A DNA stretch of 64,000 nucleotides, taken from NCBI GenBank assembly GCA_024693135.1, contig JAILLN010000042.1, positions 28,530 to 92,529 on the forward strand. The letters run 5' to 3'. This DNA is from Lachnospiraceae bacterium (lineage in GTDB: Bacteria; Bacillota; Clostridia; Lachnospirales; Lachnospiraceae). Below the pieces are notes generated by a model, which worked only from the letters and a program-made list of their open reading frames with translations, was not told the DNA's origin and made no database searches. Shown in pieces: positions 1 through 9,398 of the stretch; the first letter of the stretch is position 1; every line of letters starts with the position of its first letter. Made by a program: the position numbers and the translations under genes.

Positions 1-1
1 C

Positions 2-3000
2 ACCATGAGCGGTAACAGCAGTATTGCCGACAATAACAATATTGAGGATTTTTATGATGTCGATGATATTGAGGATTTATATGGTATCGGCGGCGTCTGG
101 GTTTATGGTGGTGATTCTTATGGTGGTGTTTCCTTTACGATGAATGACGGCATAATAAAAGGAAACCATTCAAGTTTTGCGGGTGGCGGAGTGCGTGTCG
201 AATACGGTACATTAACCATGAACGGAGGCGTGATAGAAGAAAACATCTGCAGGAATCCGAGTGAAGATGGTGGCGGCGGAGTTTATGTCCTGAATGGAAA
301 CTTTAATTTAAATGGAGGCAGGATAAACGGAAATACCGCTTCAATAAGCTGGGGGTGCGAAAATTTTGGCGGAGGCGGAGTGTTTTTTCGAAGCGATGAC
401 AAAATCCGTACTTTTAATATGACCGGCGGTTCCATAAGCGGAAACACAGTCATCACCGGGGACGGCGATAACAATGGCGGGGGCGGAGTATATGTCTATT
501 GCGATGGTGCGTCAAGTGACAGCAGTACCTTCAATATGACCGGCGGCTCCATAAACGGAAACACAGTCAATGCCGAAAACGGCACTTGCAGTGGCGGGGG
601 CGGAGTATATGTCAATTGTAAGCTCAAAATTTTCAGTGGAAATATCAGCAGTAACTTCAATATGACCGGGGGATCCATAAACGGAAACACAGTCAATGCC
701 GAAAACGGCGCTTGCAGTGGCGGGGGCGGGGTATATGTCAATTGTGAGTCCACTAAAGAAGGTGCTAAAAGTACCTTCAAGATGACCGGCGGCTCCATCA
801 CCGGCAATAACATATCCGGCGATAATTCAAGAGGCGGAGGGGTATATGTTTATCCTAAGTATACAACATTCAATATCTCCGGCAGGCCGGTTATCCGGGA
901 TAACGTTAAGGGTGGAGAATTAAGCGGTGAGGTGTACACGGGAGGAACAAAAAGCAACGTATGGCTTGACTCTGCTGAGGGTTATAAAGCAGAAATCGGT
1001 GTAACAGATACCCTTAATGATGGCGCAGAGATCTGGGCGGACAGTGAGTCGGAGGATATTGTCTCCGGACAGGAAAGCAATGGTTCATACTTCCATTCCG
1101 ACGATGATAGAAAGGTTTTCATATATGATGCAAGTGAAGCGGCTATCAAACTCATCTCGCTCTGGAAGGCATTGCAGGCACAGTTTGACGCTGCTACGGG
1201 TACTACGGACAATCCGACGCTGATCACCCTGGACAGGGATTACAGGGCCTGTTCCGGAGAGCCGGCGCTGGATATTGCAGGCGGGAAATCCGTCACCCTT
1301 GACCTTGCAGGCCATAACATTGACCGGGGACTTGCTGTTGCGAAGGACAACGGTAATGTCATCACGGTAAGTGGCAGCCTGACCCTTAAGGACAGCAGCG
1401 ATGATCCGGACACACCGGAATATGATGGCAACGGTGCCATCACCGGCGGCTACAACAAGACCTTCGGAGGCGGAGTGTGTGTTGATGGCGGCAGCTTCAC
1501 GATGAAGAGCGGCTCCATCAGCGGCAATCGATTCTATAGATCGGATTCTTCTCAAAGCGGCGGAGGCGGAGTGTATGTCAGGAATAATGGCGGCTTCATG
1601 ATGGAGGGTGGCTCGATCAGCTGCAATAAAATTCAAGGAGGCGGCAGCGATTACGGCGGAGGCGGGGTGTATGTTCTTGAAGGTGCATTCAAAATGTCCG
1701 GCGGTGCGATAAACAACAATATCATTACCGATATCAACCCCGATCTTAACCACGGATCCGTCGGCGGAGGCGGGGTGTATATCGGTAAAGGTACATTCAA
1801 AATGTCCGGCGGCGCCATCAGCAGCAACTCTGCAAATGTTTATCTTGCTCAAAGTGGCGGAGGCGGGGTGTATGTTCATGAAGGGTCATTCAAAATGTCC
1901 GGCGGTGCGATAAATGGCAATGAGACCAATACCGGCAGCAATTCTTCCAGTGGCGGAGGCGGAGTGTATGTCGATAAAGACGGCAGCTTCACGATGGAAG
2001 GCGGCTCGATCAGCGGCAACAATGTGATTGGCGATAATTCCAATGGAGGCGGAGTGTTTGTTCGTGATAACTCTGCAATCGTTGTTTCTTCTGCGCCGGT
2101 CATATACGGCAACAGTAAGGGGGCAGCTCCCAATAATGTTTATCTTAGTAATGACGCAGTGATTTCCATCGGGTCGGAGCTGAAAGATGGAGCTAAGATC
2201 GGGATCTATGGAAGGACAGAGGATCTGGCGCAGGTAAAGGAGGGTTCTTCTTATGCTCTTACCCCCTCTGATGCGGCCTTCTTCTTAAGGGACGGCGACG
2301 ATAGCCTCATCGGGACTTTGACCGACGGGGGCAAGGTATCGCTTAAAAAGAAGACGACCTGGGCAGGGCTGCAGACGCAGTTTAATGAAGCAAGTGAAAC
2401 TTCAGGATCTCCCACTAAGATCTGGATGAACCAGGATGCGGTGGCAGAAGGGAGCAATTCTGCACTGACCGTTCCTTCCGGGAAATATGTGGAGCTGGAC
2501 TTAAACGGCTTTAGGATCGACAGAGGACTGTCAGGCAATAGAGCAAAGGCAGATGGCAATATCATCACGGTCAGTGGCAATCTGACTCTTAAGGACAGCA
2601 GGAGTACCGGCATCCTCACCGGGGGAAACAGCACCGGAAAGGCCGGCGGAGTTCAGGTTTCGGGAGACGGCGTGTTCAGTATGAAGGGAGGAAGGATCGC
2701 CCTGAATTCGGCAGTGGGCATCGGCGGAGTTCAGGTTTCAGGAAACGGCGTGTTCAGTATGACGGGCGGTGAGATCACCCAAAACACCGGAAATGCCGGA
2801 GGCGGCGTGGGCTTTGAAGGCGGCAGGTTCGAACTTGGCGGTGATCTGAAGATATCCGGAAACGTAAGATATGGTCCGATCATAGATGGGAAGATAGCAG
2901 GTGGAAAGACAAATAACGTCAATATCTATTCCGGAAAAACAATCTCCATCAACGGAGTTATGACGAATACAACCCCTGTGGGGGTGACCACTGTTCCTGC

Positions 3001-5956
3001 TCCGAAAGGCGGGGAACAGATCATATTTACGGAGAACTGGGGTTATTATATGCAAGGCGAATCCCCCACGGAATTCTTTTCAAGCGATAATGAGAAGTAT
3101 TCAGTTGTTATGCAGGATGGTGAAGCGGCCCTTGTGGATCACGTCCACAACCTGACCTACAGTGCAGAAGGCAACACTGTCACGGCAGTTTGCAGCGGCG
3201 ATAAAAACTGTGGTTTCCCGGATCATAAGGCGACCCTTACCATAGCCGCGCCGGAGCATGAAGTTTATCGCGACAATAAATCCCCCGAAGCACGGATCAC
3301 CGATGAATACGGGATTCAGGGAGATGCAAAGGTGGATTACTATGCAGCCGACGGAACGAAGCTGGACAGTGCTCCCCTTAGCGCCGGCAGATACCGGGCT
3401 GAGATCACCTTGGGAGAGGGAGCGGGCAGCGCCACAGCTTTTGTGGAATATGCGATCGAAAAGGCTGTTCCGGTTTACATAATTCCAACCGGCTTAACTG
3501 CCGTTTACGGACAGACCTTAGAGGACGTTAAGCTTCCGGTAAGTGATAACGGCGTCTGGACCTGGGATGATGAGAAAGCCTCTGTGGGTGATGCGGGAGA
3601 GAAAACCTTCAAAGCGGTGTTTGCGCCCAATGATACGGATAATTACAGAACGGCCACAGAGGATGTGACCGTTGATGTGGCAAAAGCAGAATATACGAAG
3701 ACCAGCCTTTCTGCCAATGCAAGATATGGCACCACGGGAATGATCGCGCTTAAGGATAATATTCCCGAAGGCGGGGCTTGCGGTCAGGTCACGGCCGGAG
3801 GCGATACGGAGGTGCTATCCGGCAATGCCGTGATTACGGGGGATGTTTTAAGCTATACATTAAAGGACAACAGGGAGTACGTGGGCAGGACGGTTGTATT
3901 GACGATACCGGTCACATCCTGCAAAAACTATAAGGATTACAGCCTGACCGTTAACCTTACGGTGAAAGACTGCAGCCATCCGGCCACGGTGCTTAAAAAT
4001 GCGAAGGCCGCCACCTGTACGGAAAAGGGCTACTCAGGCGACCTTTGCTGCAGGGATTGTAACGCCCTGATCAAAAAGGGAGAGGAAACCCCCATCGATC
4101 CCAACAACCATGACTTTGATTACGAAAATGGAGTGGTTACGAGAGAGGCCACATATCTGTATTACGGCGAGCACACCTATTACTGCACAAGGGATAAATC
4201 TCACACGACCACAAGAGCGGATATTGAGCCCCTTCCTCCAAAGGATGACAGGGATTACAGTGATTTTGCCGAGGATACAAAGGGCCTGAGCGGAAACGGG
4301 ATAAGCCAGAACCGTACCGTGGATCCCGGTACGGGAGCCGTCACGGAAACCATCAGCATAGCCGGAGAGGAGATCGCAAAGACCGTAACTGACCCGGTAA
4401 GCGGGAAGGAAACCGTGACGACAAAGGTCTGGATCGGCGGCCTCAAGGAATCCTATACCTATACGGGGTCTGCCATCAAGCCTTCGATCAATGTCTATGA
4501 CGGCACGGTCAAGCTTTCCGAAAAGACAGACTATACGGTTTCGTATTCGAAGAATAAGGAAGCCGGAACAGCGGAGATCACGGTCCGGTTTAAGGGGAAT
4601 TACAGTGACACGAAGGCTGAGAAGGTTCACTTTGAAATAAAGAGCGCACTCCTGGGAAGGGACATCATCGCCCATGAGATCGGGATCCTGGCAAAGAAGA
4701 AAGGCTCCGTGAAGGTATCTCCCATCCTGACCTGGGCCGATACCGGAAAGAAGGTGAACAGTAAATACTTCGATATCTCTCCCTCCTCGGTTGAGGGTGA
4801 GGGAAGCTTTGCGGCGACGATAACGCCAAAGAGCGGACAAAATAATTATGCCGGCTCAGCTGCGGTCACCATTAAAGCCGAAGGGGATAAGAACAAGATC
4901 TTGAATAATGCGAAGGTGGAGTTCAAAAAGAAATCGTACCCCTATACAGGAAACGCGGTGGTGCCGGAATATGAGCTGACCCTTGGGGGCAGGCCTCTTG
5001 TAGAAGATACGGATTACAAGGTGGTGGGTCTTGTGAACAATACCGATCCGGGAACAGCTGTCATGCTATTCGAGGCGGTGAGCGGCAACAGCGCAGGGCT
5101 TGTGGGAAGCAAGACGGCCAGCTTTAAGATCAGCGGAAAGAAGGAACTGAAGGAAGCCGGCAGCGGCTCGCCCTTTACCTATACGGTGGAGGGCGGAGAA
5201 AATGGCGTTCCCTACGCCAAGGGAGGCGCTAGGCCCTCTGTCACCGTAAGGGATGAAGATAGGGATATCACCCTTAAGGAGGGCAGGGATTATACGCTTT
5301 CCTACACAAAGAATAAGGCCGTTACCAACGGTGTAAAGTCTGCCGAGGTGAAGATAAAGGGCAAGGGAAATTATAAGGGAACCGTGATCCTTAATTTTGC
5401 CATAGCAAAACAGAGCCTTTCTGTCCTGTCGGCCAACATCATCGCCAAGGATCAATTTACGACGAAAACGAAGCTGAAGGCGCCCTCCATTACCATCACC
5501 GATCTGGACGGGAAGAAGCTGAAGGCCGGGAAGGATTATACCCTGGGAGAAAGGATCATAACCGGGGATGAGAACAGCGGCACCGTTACGGTGGAATTGA
5601 CTGGAGCAGCGGGCTACAGCGGAGGGGCGGCGGCGGTCTTCCGCTACATGCAGACGGTCTCCTCCAATATTGGAAAAGCAAAGGCGGGAAAGCCGCTTCC
5701 AGAGCAGTCCTATACCGGAAATCCCGTAAGGGTTTCCAATGAAGAGCTTTCCGGGGTGCTGAACCTTAACGGAAATACCCTGGTGCCGGGCACGGACTTT
5801 AAGGTAGATGGCTACAGCGGCAACGTAAAGAAGGGCAAGGCGAAGGTGGCCCTGAAGGGCATCGGCGGCTATGCCGGGACAAAGACCCTTACCTTTAAGA
5901 TCGTCCGGAAAAAGGTGACGTATCAGGGCGCTTTAGTGGGAGATCAGTTTAAGTAA
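2..5956 (+). CDS. Giant beta-helix surface protein, 5' end outside window
   Basis: This is an exported-type surface protein whose 5' end lies upstream; the frame is open to the window edge and the repeats start at once, so the ATG at base 5 is probably internal and no signal peptide is visible. The first ~1000 residues consist of repeats of the type 'F.MTGGSISGN' followed by 'GGGGVYV', typical of right-handed beta-helix (pectate-lyase-like or Pmp-like) folds. Two segments reading 'LDLAGHNIDRGL' and 'LDLNGFRIDRGL' separate the helix blocks. Then come MBG/YDG-like modules (KAVPVYIIPTGLTAVYG), a Cys-rich segment (~1320-1400) and from ~1480 to the end five or so repeats of the type 'YTG..I.P......L..GTDY.V.Y..N...GTA'. 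There is no LPXTG motif; the protein ends in a basic tail. Adhesin or matrix function is inference. The same C-terminal repeats occur in the proteins at 19299 and 58947. Confidence 0.85.
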   Translation, partial: TMSGNSSIADNNNIEDFYDVDDIEDLYGIGGVWVYGGDSYGGVSFTMNDGIIKGNHSSFAGGGVRVEYGTLTMNGGVIEENICRNPSEDGGGGVYVLNGNFNLNGGRINGNTASISWGCENFGGGGVFFRSDDKIRTFNMTGGSISGNTVITGDGDNNGGGGVYVYCDGASSDSSTFNMTGGSINGNTVNAENGTCSGGGGVYVNCKLKIFSGNISSNFNMTGGSINGNTVNAENGACSGGGGVYVNCESTKEGAKSTFKMTGGSITGNNISGDNSRGGGVYVYPKYTTFNISGRPVIRDNVKGGELSGEVYTGGTKSNVWLDSAEGYKAEIGVTDTLNDGAEIWADSESEDIVSGQESNGSYFHSDDDRKVFIYDASEAAIKLISLWKALQAQFDAATGTTDNPTLITLDRDYRACSGEPALDIAGGKSVTLDLAGHNIDRGLAVAKDNGNVITVSGSLTLKDSSDDPDTPEYDGNGAITGGYNKTFGGGVCVDGGSFTMKSGSISGNRFYRSDSSQSGGGGVYVRNNGGFMMEGGSISCNKIQGGGSDYGGGGVYVLEGAFKMSGGAINNNIITDINPDLNHGSVGGGGVYIGKGTFKMSGGAISSNSANVYLAQSGGGGVYVHEGSFKMSGGAINGNETNTGSNSSSGGGGVYVDKDGSFTMEGGSISGNNVIGDNSNGGGVFVRDNSAIVVSSAPVIYGNSKGAAPNNVYLSNDAVISIGSELKDGAKIGIYGRTEDLAQVKEGSSYALTPSDAAFFLRDGDDSLIGTLTDGGKVSLKKKTTWAGLQTQFNEASETSGSPTKIWMNQDAVAEGSNSALTVPSGKYVELDLNGFRIDRGLSGNRAKADGNIITVSGNLTLKDSRSTGILTGGNSTGKAGGVQVSGDGVFSMKGGRIALNSAVGIGGVQVSGNGVFSMTGGEITQNTGNAGGGVGFEGGRFELGGDLKISGNVRYGPIIDGKIAGGKTNNVNIYSGKTISINGVMTNTTPVGVTTVPAPKGGEQIIFTENWGYYMQGESPTEFFSSDNEKYSVVMQDGEAALVDHVHNLTYSAEGNTVTAVCSGDKNCGFPDHKATLTIAAPEHEVYRDNKSPEARITDEYGIQGDAKVDYYAADGTKLDSAPLSAGRYRAEITLGEGAGSATAFVEYAIEKAVPVYIIPTGLTAVYGQTLEDVKLPVSDNGVWTWDDEKASVGDAGEKTFKAVFAPNDTDNYRTATEDVTVDVAKAEYTKTSLSANARYGTTGMIALKDNIPEGGACGQVTAGGDTEVLSGNAVITGDVLSYTLKDNREYVGRTVVLTIPVTSCKNYKDYSLTVNLTVKDCSHPATVLKNAKAATCTEKGYSGDLCCRDCNALIKKGEETPIDPNNHDFDYENGVVTREATYLYYGEHTYYCTRDKSHTTTRADIEPLPPKDDRDYSDFAEDTKGLSGNGISQNRTVDPGTGAVTETISIAGEEIAKTVTDPVSGKETVTTKVWIGGLKESYTYTGSAIKPSINVYDGTVKLSEKTDYTVSYSKNKEAGTAEITVRFKGNYSDTKAEKVHFEIKSALLGRDIIAHEIGILAKKKGSVKVSPILTWADTGKKVNSKYFDISPSSVEGEGSFAATITPKSGQNNYAGSAAVTIKAEGDKNKILNNAKVEFKKKSYPYTGNAVVPEYELTLGGRPLVEDTDYKVVGLVNNTDPGTAVMLFEAVSGNSAGLVGSKTASFKISGKKELKEAGSGSPFTYTVEGGENGVPYAKGGARPSVTVRDEDRDITLKEGRDYTLSYTKNKAVTNGVKSAEVKIKGKGNYKGTVILNFAIAKQSLSVLSANIIAKDQFTTKTKLKAPSITITDLDGKKLKAGKDYTLGERIITGDENSGTVTVELTGAAGYSGGAAAVFRYMQTVSSNIGKAKAGKPLPEQSYTGNPVRVSNEELSGVLNLNGNTLVPGTDFKVDGYSGNVKKGKAKVALKGIGGYAGTKTLTFKIVRKKVTYQGALVGDQFK

Positions 5957-6042
5957 GGAGCCGGAGAGGTCTTCGGTGGAAAGGATTTCATACGCAGTCT
6001 GCCTGTGAACAGGGACAAAGAGTGTCTTACAATAGTTTTTGG

Positions 6043-6071
6043 TTGATTTACGGGTAGAATCATGTTATGAT
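6043..6071 (+). promoter_or_regulatory. Promoter of tRNA-Arg
   Basis: TTGATT (6043-6048) and TATGAT (6066-6071) are separated by exactly 17 bp, a good sigma-A-type promoter 53 bp before the tRNA. A hairpin (AGAGGGTGC 6088-6096 with GCGCCCTCT 6103-6111) lies in the short leader between promoter and tRNA. Confidence 0.65.
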
Positions 6072-6124
6072 ATTTTGGTATGCGAAGAGAGGGTGCTTTT
6101 CTGCGCCCTCTGGGAGCATATTAA

Positions 6125-6198
6125 GCGTTCGTAGCTCAGCTGGATAGAGCACAGGCCTCCGACGCCTGGTGTCGTGGGTTCGAATCCCGTCGAACGCA
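6125..6198 (+). tRNA. tRNA-Arg (anticodon CCG)
   Basis: A full cloverleaf can be folded: acceptor stem GCGTTCG with CGAACGC, D arm GCTC..GAGC, anticodon stem CAGGC/GCCTG around loop CTCCGAC (anticodon CCG, reads CGG), and T arm GTGGG TTCGAAT CCCGT. The discriminator base is A and CCA is not encoded. No clear terminator follows. Only the small inverted repeat TTTCC/GGAAA lies before the next ribosome binding site, so the tRNA may be cut from a transcript that continues into the SH3 protein gene. Confidence 0.95.
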
Positions 6199-6226
6199 TT
6201 TCCCTTGAAGGAAATAAGGAGAGAAA

Positions 6227-7417
6227 ATGAGAAGAAGACGGAGTTTTGACTTCAGAGATTTTATTTTAGGGCATTATCAGTACTTCATCGTAGGGATCCT
6301 GTTTATCATCCTGGTAGTAGTTCTGGCCGTATTTTCCAGCCGGCATAAGGATGAAAAGCCAAAGAAAGCCGACGAGGAAAGCAGCGAGACGACGGATGTG
6401 CCGCAGGAGGTGCATGCCGATGCGAATGCAGAGATCCCCCTGACCACGGAGGGACTTCAGGAGGATGCCATCCCGGAGGTGAATGCCCTGGTCAATACAT
6501 ACTTTAATGCCATGGCGGCGGGAGATGTGGCGACCTTGGAGAGCATCTGCAGCTCTCTAGATGACGCGGCCAAAATCCGGATCATTGAACGGGCAAAATA
6601 TACGGAAAGCTATGATGATATCAAGTGTTATACAAAGCCTGGACCGGTGCCGAATTCCTACATCGTCTTTATTTACTATCAGATCAAGTTCCTGAATATC
6701 GACACGAAGGCACCCGGCATGTCTTCCCTTTATGTGCGTACCAACGATGATGGATCGCTTTACGTATACAATGGGGATCTGCCGGAGAATGAGTCAGCCT
6801 ATATCAAGGGCGTGGCGGCACAGGATGATGTGGTCGCCCTCCTAAGCCAGGTGGACAGCGAATATAGTGCAGCGGCGGAGCAGGATAAGGCGCTCAAGGC
6901 GTTTATGGATGCGCTGCCGGCACGGCTGGATGAGGCTGTAGCACAGCAGCTGGCCAGCGGAGCCCCGGTGGATTCCGGCGCTGCTTCTGAGCCTGCGGCC
7001 ACGGAAGTGCTCGTGATGACCACGGACGCGGTCCGGATCCGTTCTTCCGCGGATGATTCCGGCACGGCCAATGTCATTGCCAAGGCGGCCAAGGGGGATA
7101 CCTATACCCGGATCGGGGAAGAAGGAAACTGGAGCAAGATCAAATATAAGGACACGACGGCCTATATCCGGTCTGATTACCTGACGACGGCAGATGCCCC
7201 GGCAGGCGGACAGGCAGGCGGACAGGCAGGTACGGTTACCGTGAATGACAGCATCCGGGTGCGTTCTTCCATGAGTACGGAGAATACGGACAATGTCATC
7301 GGCAAAGCTTCCTCCGGGGAGACCTTTACGCTGAAGGGCGAGTCGGATGGATGGTATGAGATCGACTATAAGGGACAGACTGCCTATATCAGCTCGGATT
7401 ATGCGACAAAGAACTGA
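6227..7417 (+). CDS. Membrane-anchored protein with NTF2-like and two SH3b domains
   Basis: This 396-residue protein probably sits at the outer face of the membrane and binds peptidoglycan. Residues 1-16 are basic, and residues ~17-37 (YFIVGILFIILVVVLAVFSS) form one membrane segment or uncleaved signal anchor. An acidic linker follows, then an alpha/beta domain (~80-185) that looks NTF2-like, with 'VNTYFNAMAAGD' as its first helix. After an Ala/Pro linker come two bacterial SH3 domains (~260-322 and ~335-396), each with 'IRSS' or 'VRSS' and 'G..W..I.YKG.TAYI.SDY'. Between them the DNA repeats GGCAGGCGGACA in tandem. The start has AAGGAGA 8 nt upstream. The NTF2-like domain closely resembles the C-terminal domain of the LysM protein at 43972. 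Function is unknown; SH3b domains generally bind cell-wall peptides. Confidence 0.85.
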   Translation: MRRRRSFDFRDFILGHYQYFIVGILFIILVVVLAVFSSRHKDEKPKKADEESSETTDVPQEVHADANAEIPLTTEGLQEDAIPEVNALVNTYFNAMAAGDVATLESICSSLDDAAKIRIIERAKYTESYDDIKCYTKPGPVPNSYIVFIYYQIKFLNIDTKAPGMSSLYVRTNDDGSLYVYNGDLPENESAYIKGVAAQDDVVALLSQVDSEYSAAAEQDKALKAFMDALPARLDEAVAQQLASGAPVDSGAASEPAATEVLVMTTDAVRIRSSADDSGTANVIAKAAKGDTYTRIGEEGNWSKIKYKDTTAYIRSDYLTTADAPAGGQAGGQAGTVTVNDSIRVRSSMSTENTDNVIGKASSGETFTLKGESDGWYEIDYKGQTAYISSDYATKN

Positions 7418-7474
7418 CGGCAGAAGCAGGGTGCCTTTAGGGGCAGCCCGGCAGGATTGTTGGAAAGAGGTTTT

Positions 7475-7699
7475 ATGGACGGATTAACACCGGAACAGCA
7501 GGCTTTATTTGCCAGCATTATGGGAAATTCATCCCAGTCACAGGCGCTTTCGCCGAAGATTCCCCAGCCGGCACCGACGCAGACCTTCTCCTTCGGAGGA
7601 GTGGCTGCTCCTGCAGCTCCTGCGGCAGACAGCGGCAACAGCAACCGCGTGCTGTCCCAGGCAGAGATCGATGCGCTGATCGCCTCTATGGGGAGCTGA
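7475..7699 (+). CDS. Small helix-linker-helix protein with FliM/FliN-like motif
   Basis: This 74-residue protein starts at ATG 7475 behind AAAGAGG; an in-frame TTG at 7457 would add six residues but lacks a suitable site. The N-terminus 'LTPEQQALFASIMG' and the C-terminus 'LSQAEIDALIASMG' are similar predicted amphipathic helices. They are joined by ~40 residues rich in Pro, Ala, Ser and Gly. The C-terminal motif resembles the LSQ.EIDALL segment at the N-terminus of FliM/FliY proteins, but no flagellar gene is nearby. It lies 57 bp after the SH3b gene and could be cotranscribed. A hairpin (7727-7754) follows. I do not recognise the family and assign no function. Confidence 0.6.
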   Translation: MDGLTPEQQALFASIMGNSSQSQALSPKIPQPAPTQTFSFGGVAAPAAPAADSGNSNRVLSQAEIDALIASMGS

Positions 7700-7726
7700 T
7701 CGGATCATATCCGGTATATAATTGCA

Positions 7727-7760
7727 GCCTTGGCCGTTTCGTGCGTGCCAAGGCTTATTA
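7727..7760 (+). terminator. Possible terminator after the small protein
   Basis: GCCTTGGC (7727-7734) pairs perfectly with GCCAAGGC (7747-7754) around a 12-base loop and is followed by TTATTATT. The T run is weak, so termination may be partial. The OFA promoter lies directly downstream. Confidence 0.45.
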
Positions 7761-7770
7761 TTCGCCGGTA

Positions 7771-7799
7771 TTGATATTTTGAATTGAATTCTGTATACT
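7771..7799 (+). promoter_or_regulatory. Promoter of the OFA carrier gene
   Basis: TTGATA (7771-7776) and TATACT (7794-7799) are spaced by 17 bp, near-consensus for the housekeeping sigma factor, 41 bp before the start codon at 7841. Confidence 0.7.
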
Positions 7800-7840
7800 T
7801 TTAGACGTTTTTGAACGAATCATAAAGGGGGATATGGTAG

Positions 7841-9166
7841 ATGAGCGAACAGGCAAAGACAGGCGGATGGAGAGAGAATAAGTGGTTCCGGGCGGCGATC
7901 CCGGCGCTGCTGCTTCACTGCAGCATCGGCACGGTGTACTGCTGGTCGGTTTTCAGCCAGGAGATCGCCGATTATATCGGCTTCAGCAAGGCCAGCGTGG
8001 AATGGGCATTCAGCTTTGCGATCTTCTTCCTGGGAATGTCGGCGGCCTTTCTGGGAAATGTGGTGGAACGGGACATCCATAAATCTTCGCTGATCGCCAC
8101 GGTATGCTTTACCGCAGGAATGCTTCTGACCGGCTTCTTCATCTATTACGGCGGCAGCCATCAGGGAAGCGTGGCCGTGCTGATCGGGATCTACTTAAGC
8201 TACGGCTTCATCATGGGCGTCGGATTGGGAACAGGATACCTTTCCCCGGTAAAGACGCTGATGCTCTGGTTCCAGGATAGGAAGGGTCTGGCTACCGGTC
8301 TCGCCGTGGCCGGCTTCGGTGCGGCAAAGGCCATCGCAAGCCCGATCATGACTTCCCTGCTGAAGACATGGGAGGACGGCAGCGGAATCTATAAAATGTT
8401 CTGGATCCTCGGCCTCGTATATCTGGTGATGATGTTTGTGGGCCATCTGCTCTTAAAGAAGCCGGAAGGATGGCATGAGCCGGCAGCCGGAGAGAAGAAG
8501 CCCGGCATCATGGAGGTCATCCGTTCCAAGCCGGTTTCCAATTACATCGGCATCTGGGTCATGTTCTATATCAATATTACCTGCGGCCTGGCCTTGATCT
8601 CCCAGGAGAAGGCCATCGTGAAGTGCATCGGCCTGGCGGCATTCGTGGGCGTGATCTCTTCCATTTCTGCGATCTTCAATGCAGGAGGCCGTCTGGGCTT
8701 CTCCGCCTGGGCTGATCTTCTGAAGGACAGAAATACCATCTATAAGCTGATCTTCATTCTCTCCATTGCCTTTACCGGCCTGGTAATGATAACAGGCGGT
8801 ATCAAGAACGGAGAGGGAAACGTGCTTCTGATCGCTTTGGTGCTGTGCCTGATCTTTGTGGTAAATGCCGGATATGGCGGCGGCTTCTCCAATGTGCCGA
8901 CGCTTCTGTCTGACCATTATGGCATGGGATCCATCAGCGCCATCCATGGACTGACTCTTTCAGCCTGGGCCTTTGCAGGGCTTTCCGGAAACCAGCTGGC
9001 GACCTATATCGTCAATCACAGCGGGGAATGGATCGACCATGACGGCACGCTGGTCAATCCGGTAGGCTACCAGAATGTGCTCTATGCCACCGGTGCCCTT
9101 TATGTGGCGGCATTGGTGATCTGCTTCGTGCTGGTGCGTCCTACGGCCGGGAATAAGGCGAAGTAG
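7841..9166 (+). CDS. OFA-family major facilitator carrier
   Basis: This 441-residue integral membrane protein has about twelve hydrophobic segments in the major-facilitator arrangement. It belongs to the oxalate/formate antiporter (OFA) family. Family features visible are 'GTVYCWSVFSQ' in the first segment, a Gly-rich stretch 'GVGLGTGYLSPVKTLMLWF' and 'DRKGLATGLAVAGFGAAKA' in the motif-A-like loop, and 'GYGGGFSNVPTLLSDHYG' in the second half. Members move small mono- or dicarboxylates such as oxalate, formate or lactate; the substrate here cannot be read from sequence. The start is ATG with AAAGGGGG upstream. The gene has its own promoter and is followed by a long hairpin, so it is probably a single-gene unit. 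Any link to the shell-protein genes downstream is only positional. Confidence 0.88.
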   Translation: MSEQAKTGGWRENKWFRAAIPALLLHCSIGTVYCWSVFSQEIADYIGFSKASVEWAFSFAIFFLGMSAAFLGNVVERDIHKSSLIATVCFTAGMLLTGFFIYYGGSHQGSVAVLIGIYLSYGFIMGVGLGTGYLSPVKTLMLWFQDRKGLATGLAVAGFGAAKAIASPIMTSLLKTWEDGSGIYKMFWILGLVYLVMMFVGHLLLKKPEGWHEPAAGEKKPGIMEVIRSKPVSNYIGIWVMFYINITCGLALISQEKAIVKCIGLAAFVGVISSISAIFNAGGRLGFSAWADLLKDRNTIYKLIFILSIAFTGLVMITGGIKNGEGNVLLIALVLCLIFVVNAGYGGGFSNVPTLLSDHYGMGSISAIHGLTLSAWAFAGLSGNQLATYIVNHSGEWIDHDGTLVNPVGYQNVLYATGALYVAALVICFVLVRPTAGNKAK

Positions 9167-9194
9167 TGATCGTTTTGTAAGATAAGGATTTTCG

Positions 9195-9238
9195 GAGGAT
9201 TGCGGCCGCAGGAGTTTTGCGGGGCAATCCTCTTGCTA
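9195..9238 (+). terminator. Hairpin after the OFA gene, likely terminator
   Basis: GAGGATTGC (9195-9203) pairs perfectly with GCAATCCTC (9224-9232), with a GC-rich interior that can pair partly. The trailing TTGCTATTT is a modest T tract. It lies 29 bp after the stop codon. Confidence 0.5.
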
Positions 9239-9319
9239 TTTGTGGATGGAGTCCGATCGGATCGGGATCTTCCGGGAGCTTTATGCCGGGAAATGCCGGA
9301 TCGGCAAATGCGATTTTTA

Positions 9320-9348
9320 TTGATTTTCAGCGTATTTTGAAATACTAT
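9320..9348 (+). promoter_or_regulatory. Promoter of the microcompartment genes
   Basis: TTGATT (9320-9325) and TACTAT (9343-9348) are separated by 17 bp. A nearly symmetric element, GGGTTCC-TTAA-GGGAGCCC (about 9362-9380), lies between it and the ribosome binding site and could form a leader hairpin. Confidence 0.55.
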
Positions 9349-9398
9349 GGTAATAAATCACGGGTTCCTTAAGGGAGCCCTGCTTAAAGGAGGGGCTT

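Noticed and set aside
1085..1879. 264-residue reverse-strand frame inside the first surface protein
   Set aside because: It is a shadow of the beta-helix repeats, with low-complexity translation and no start signal.
7475..7699. Flagellar FliM/FliY fragment
   Set aside because: Only a ten-residue motif is shared; no CheC or C-terminal flagellar domain and no flagellar genes are nearby.
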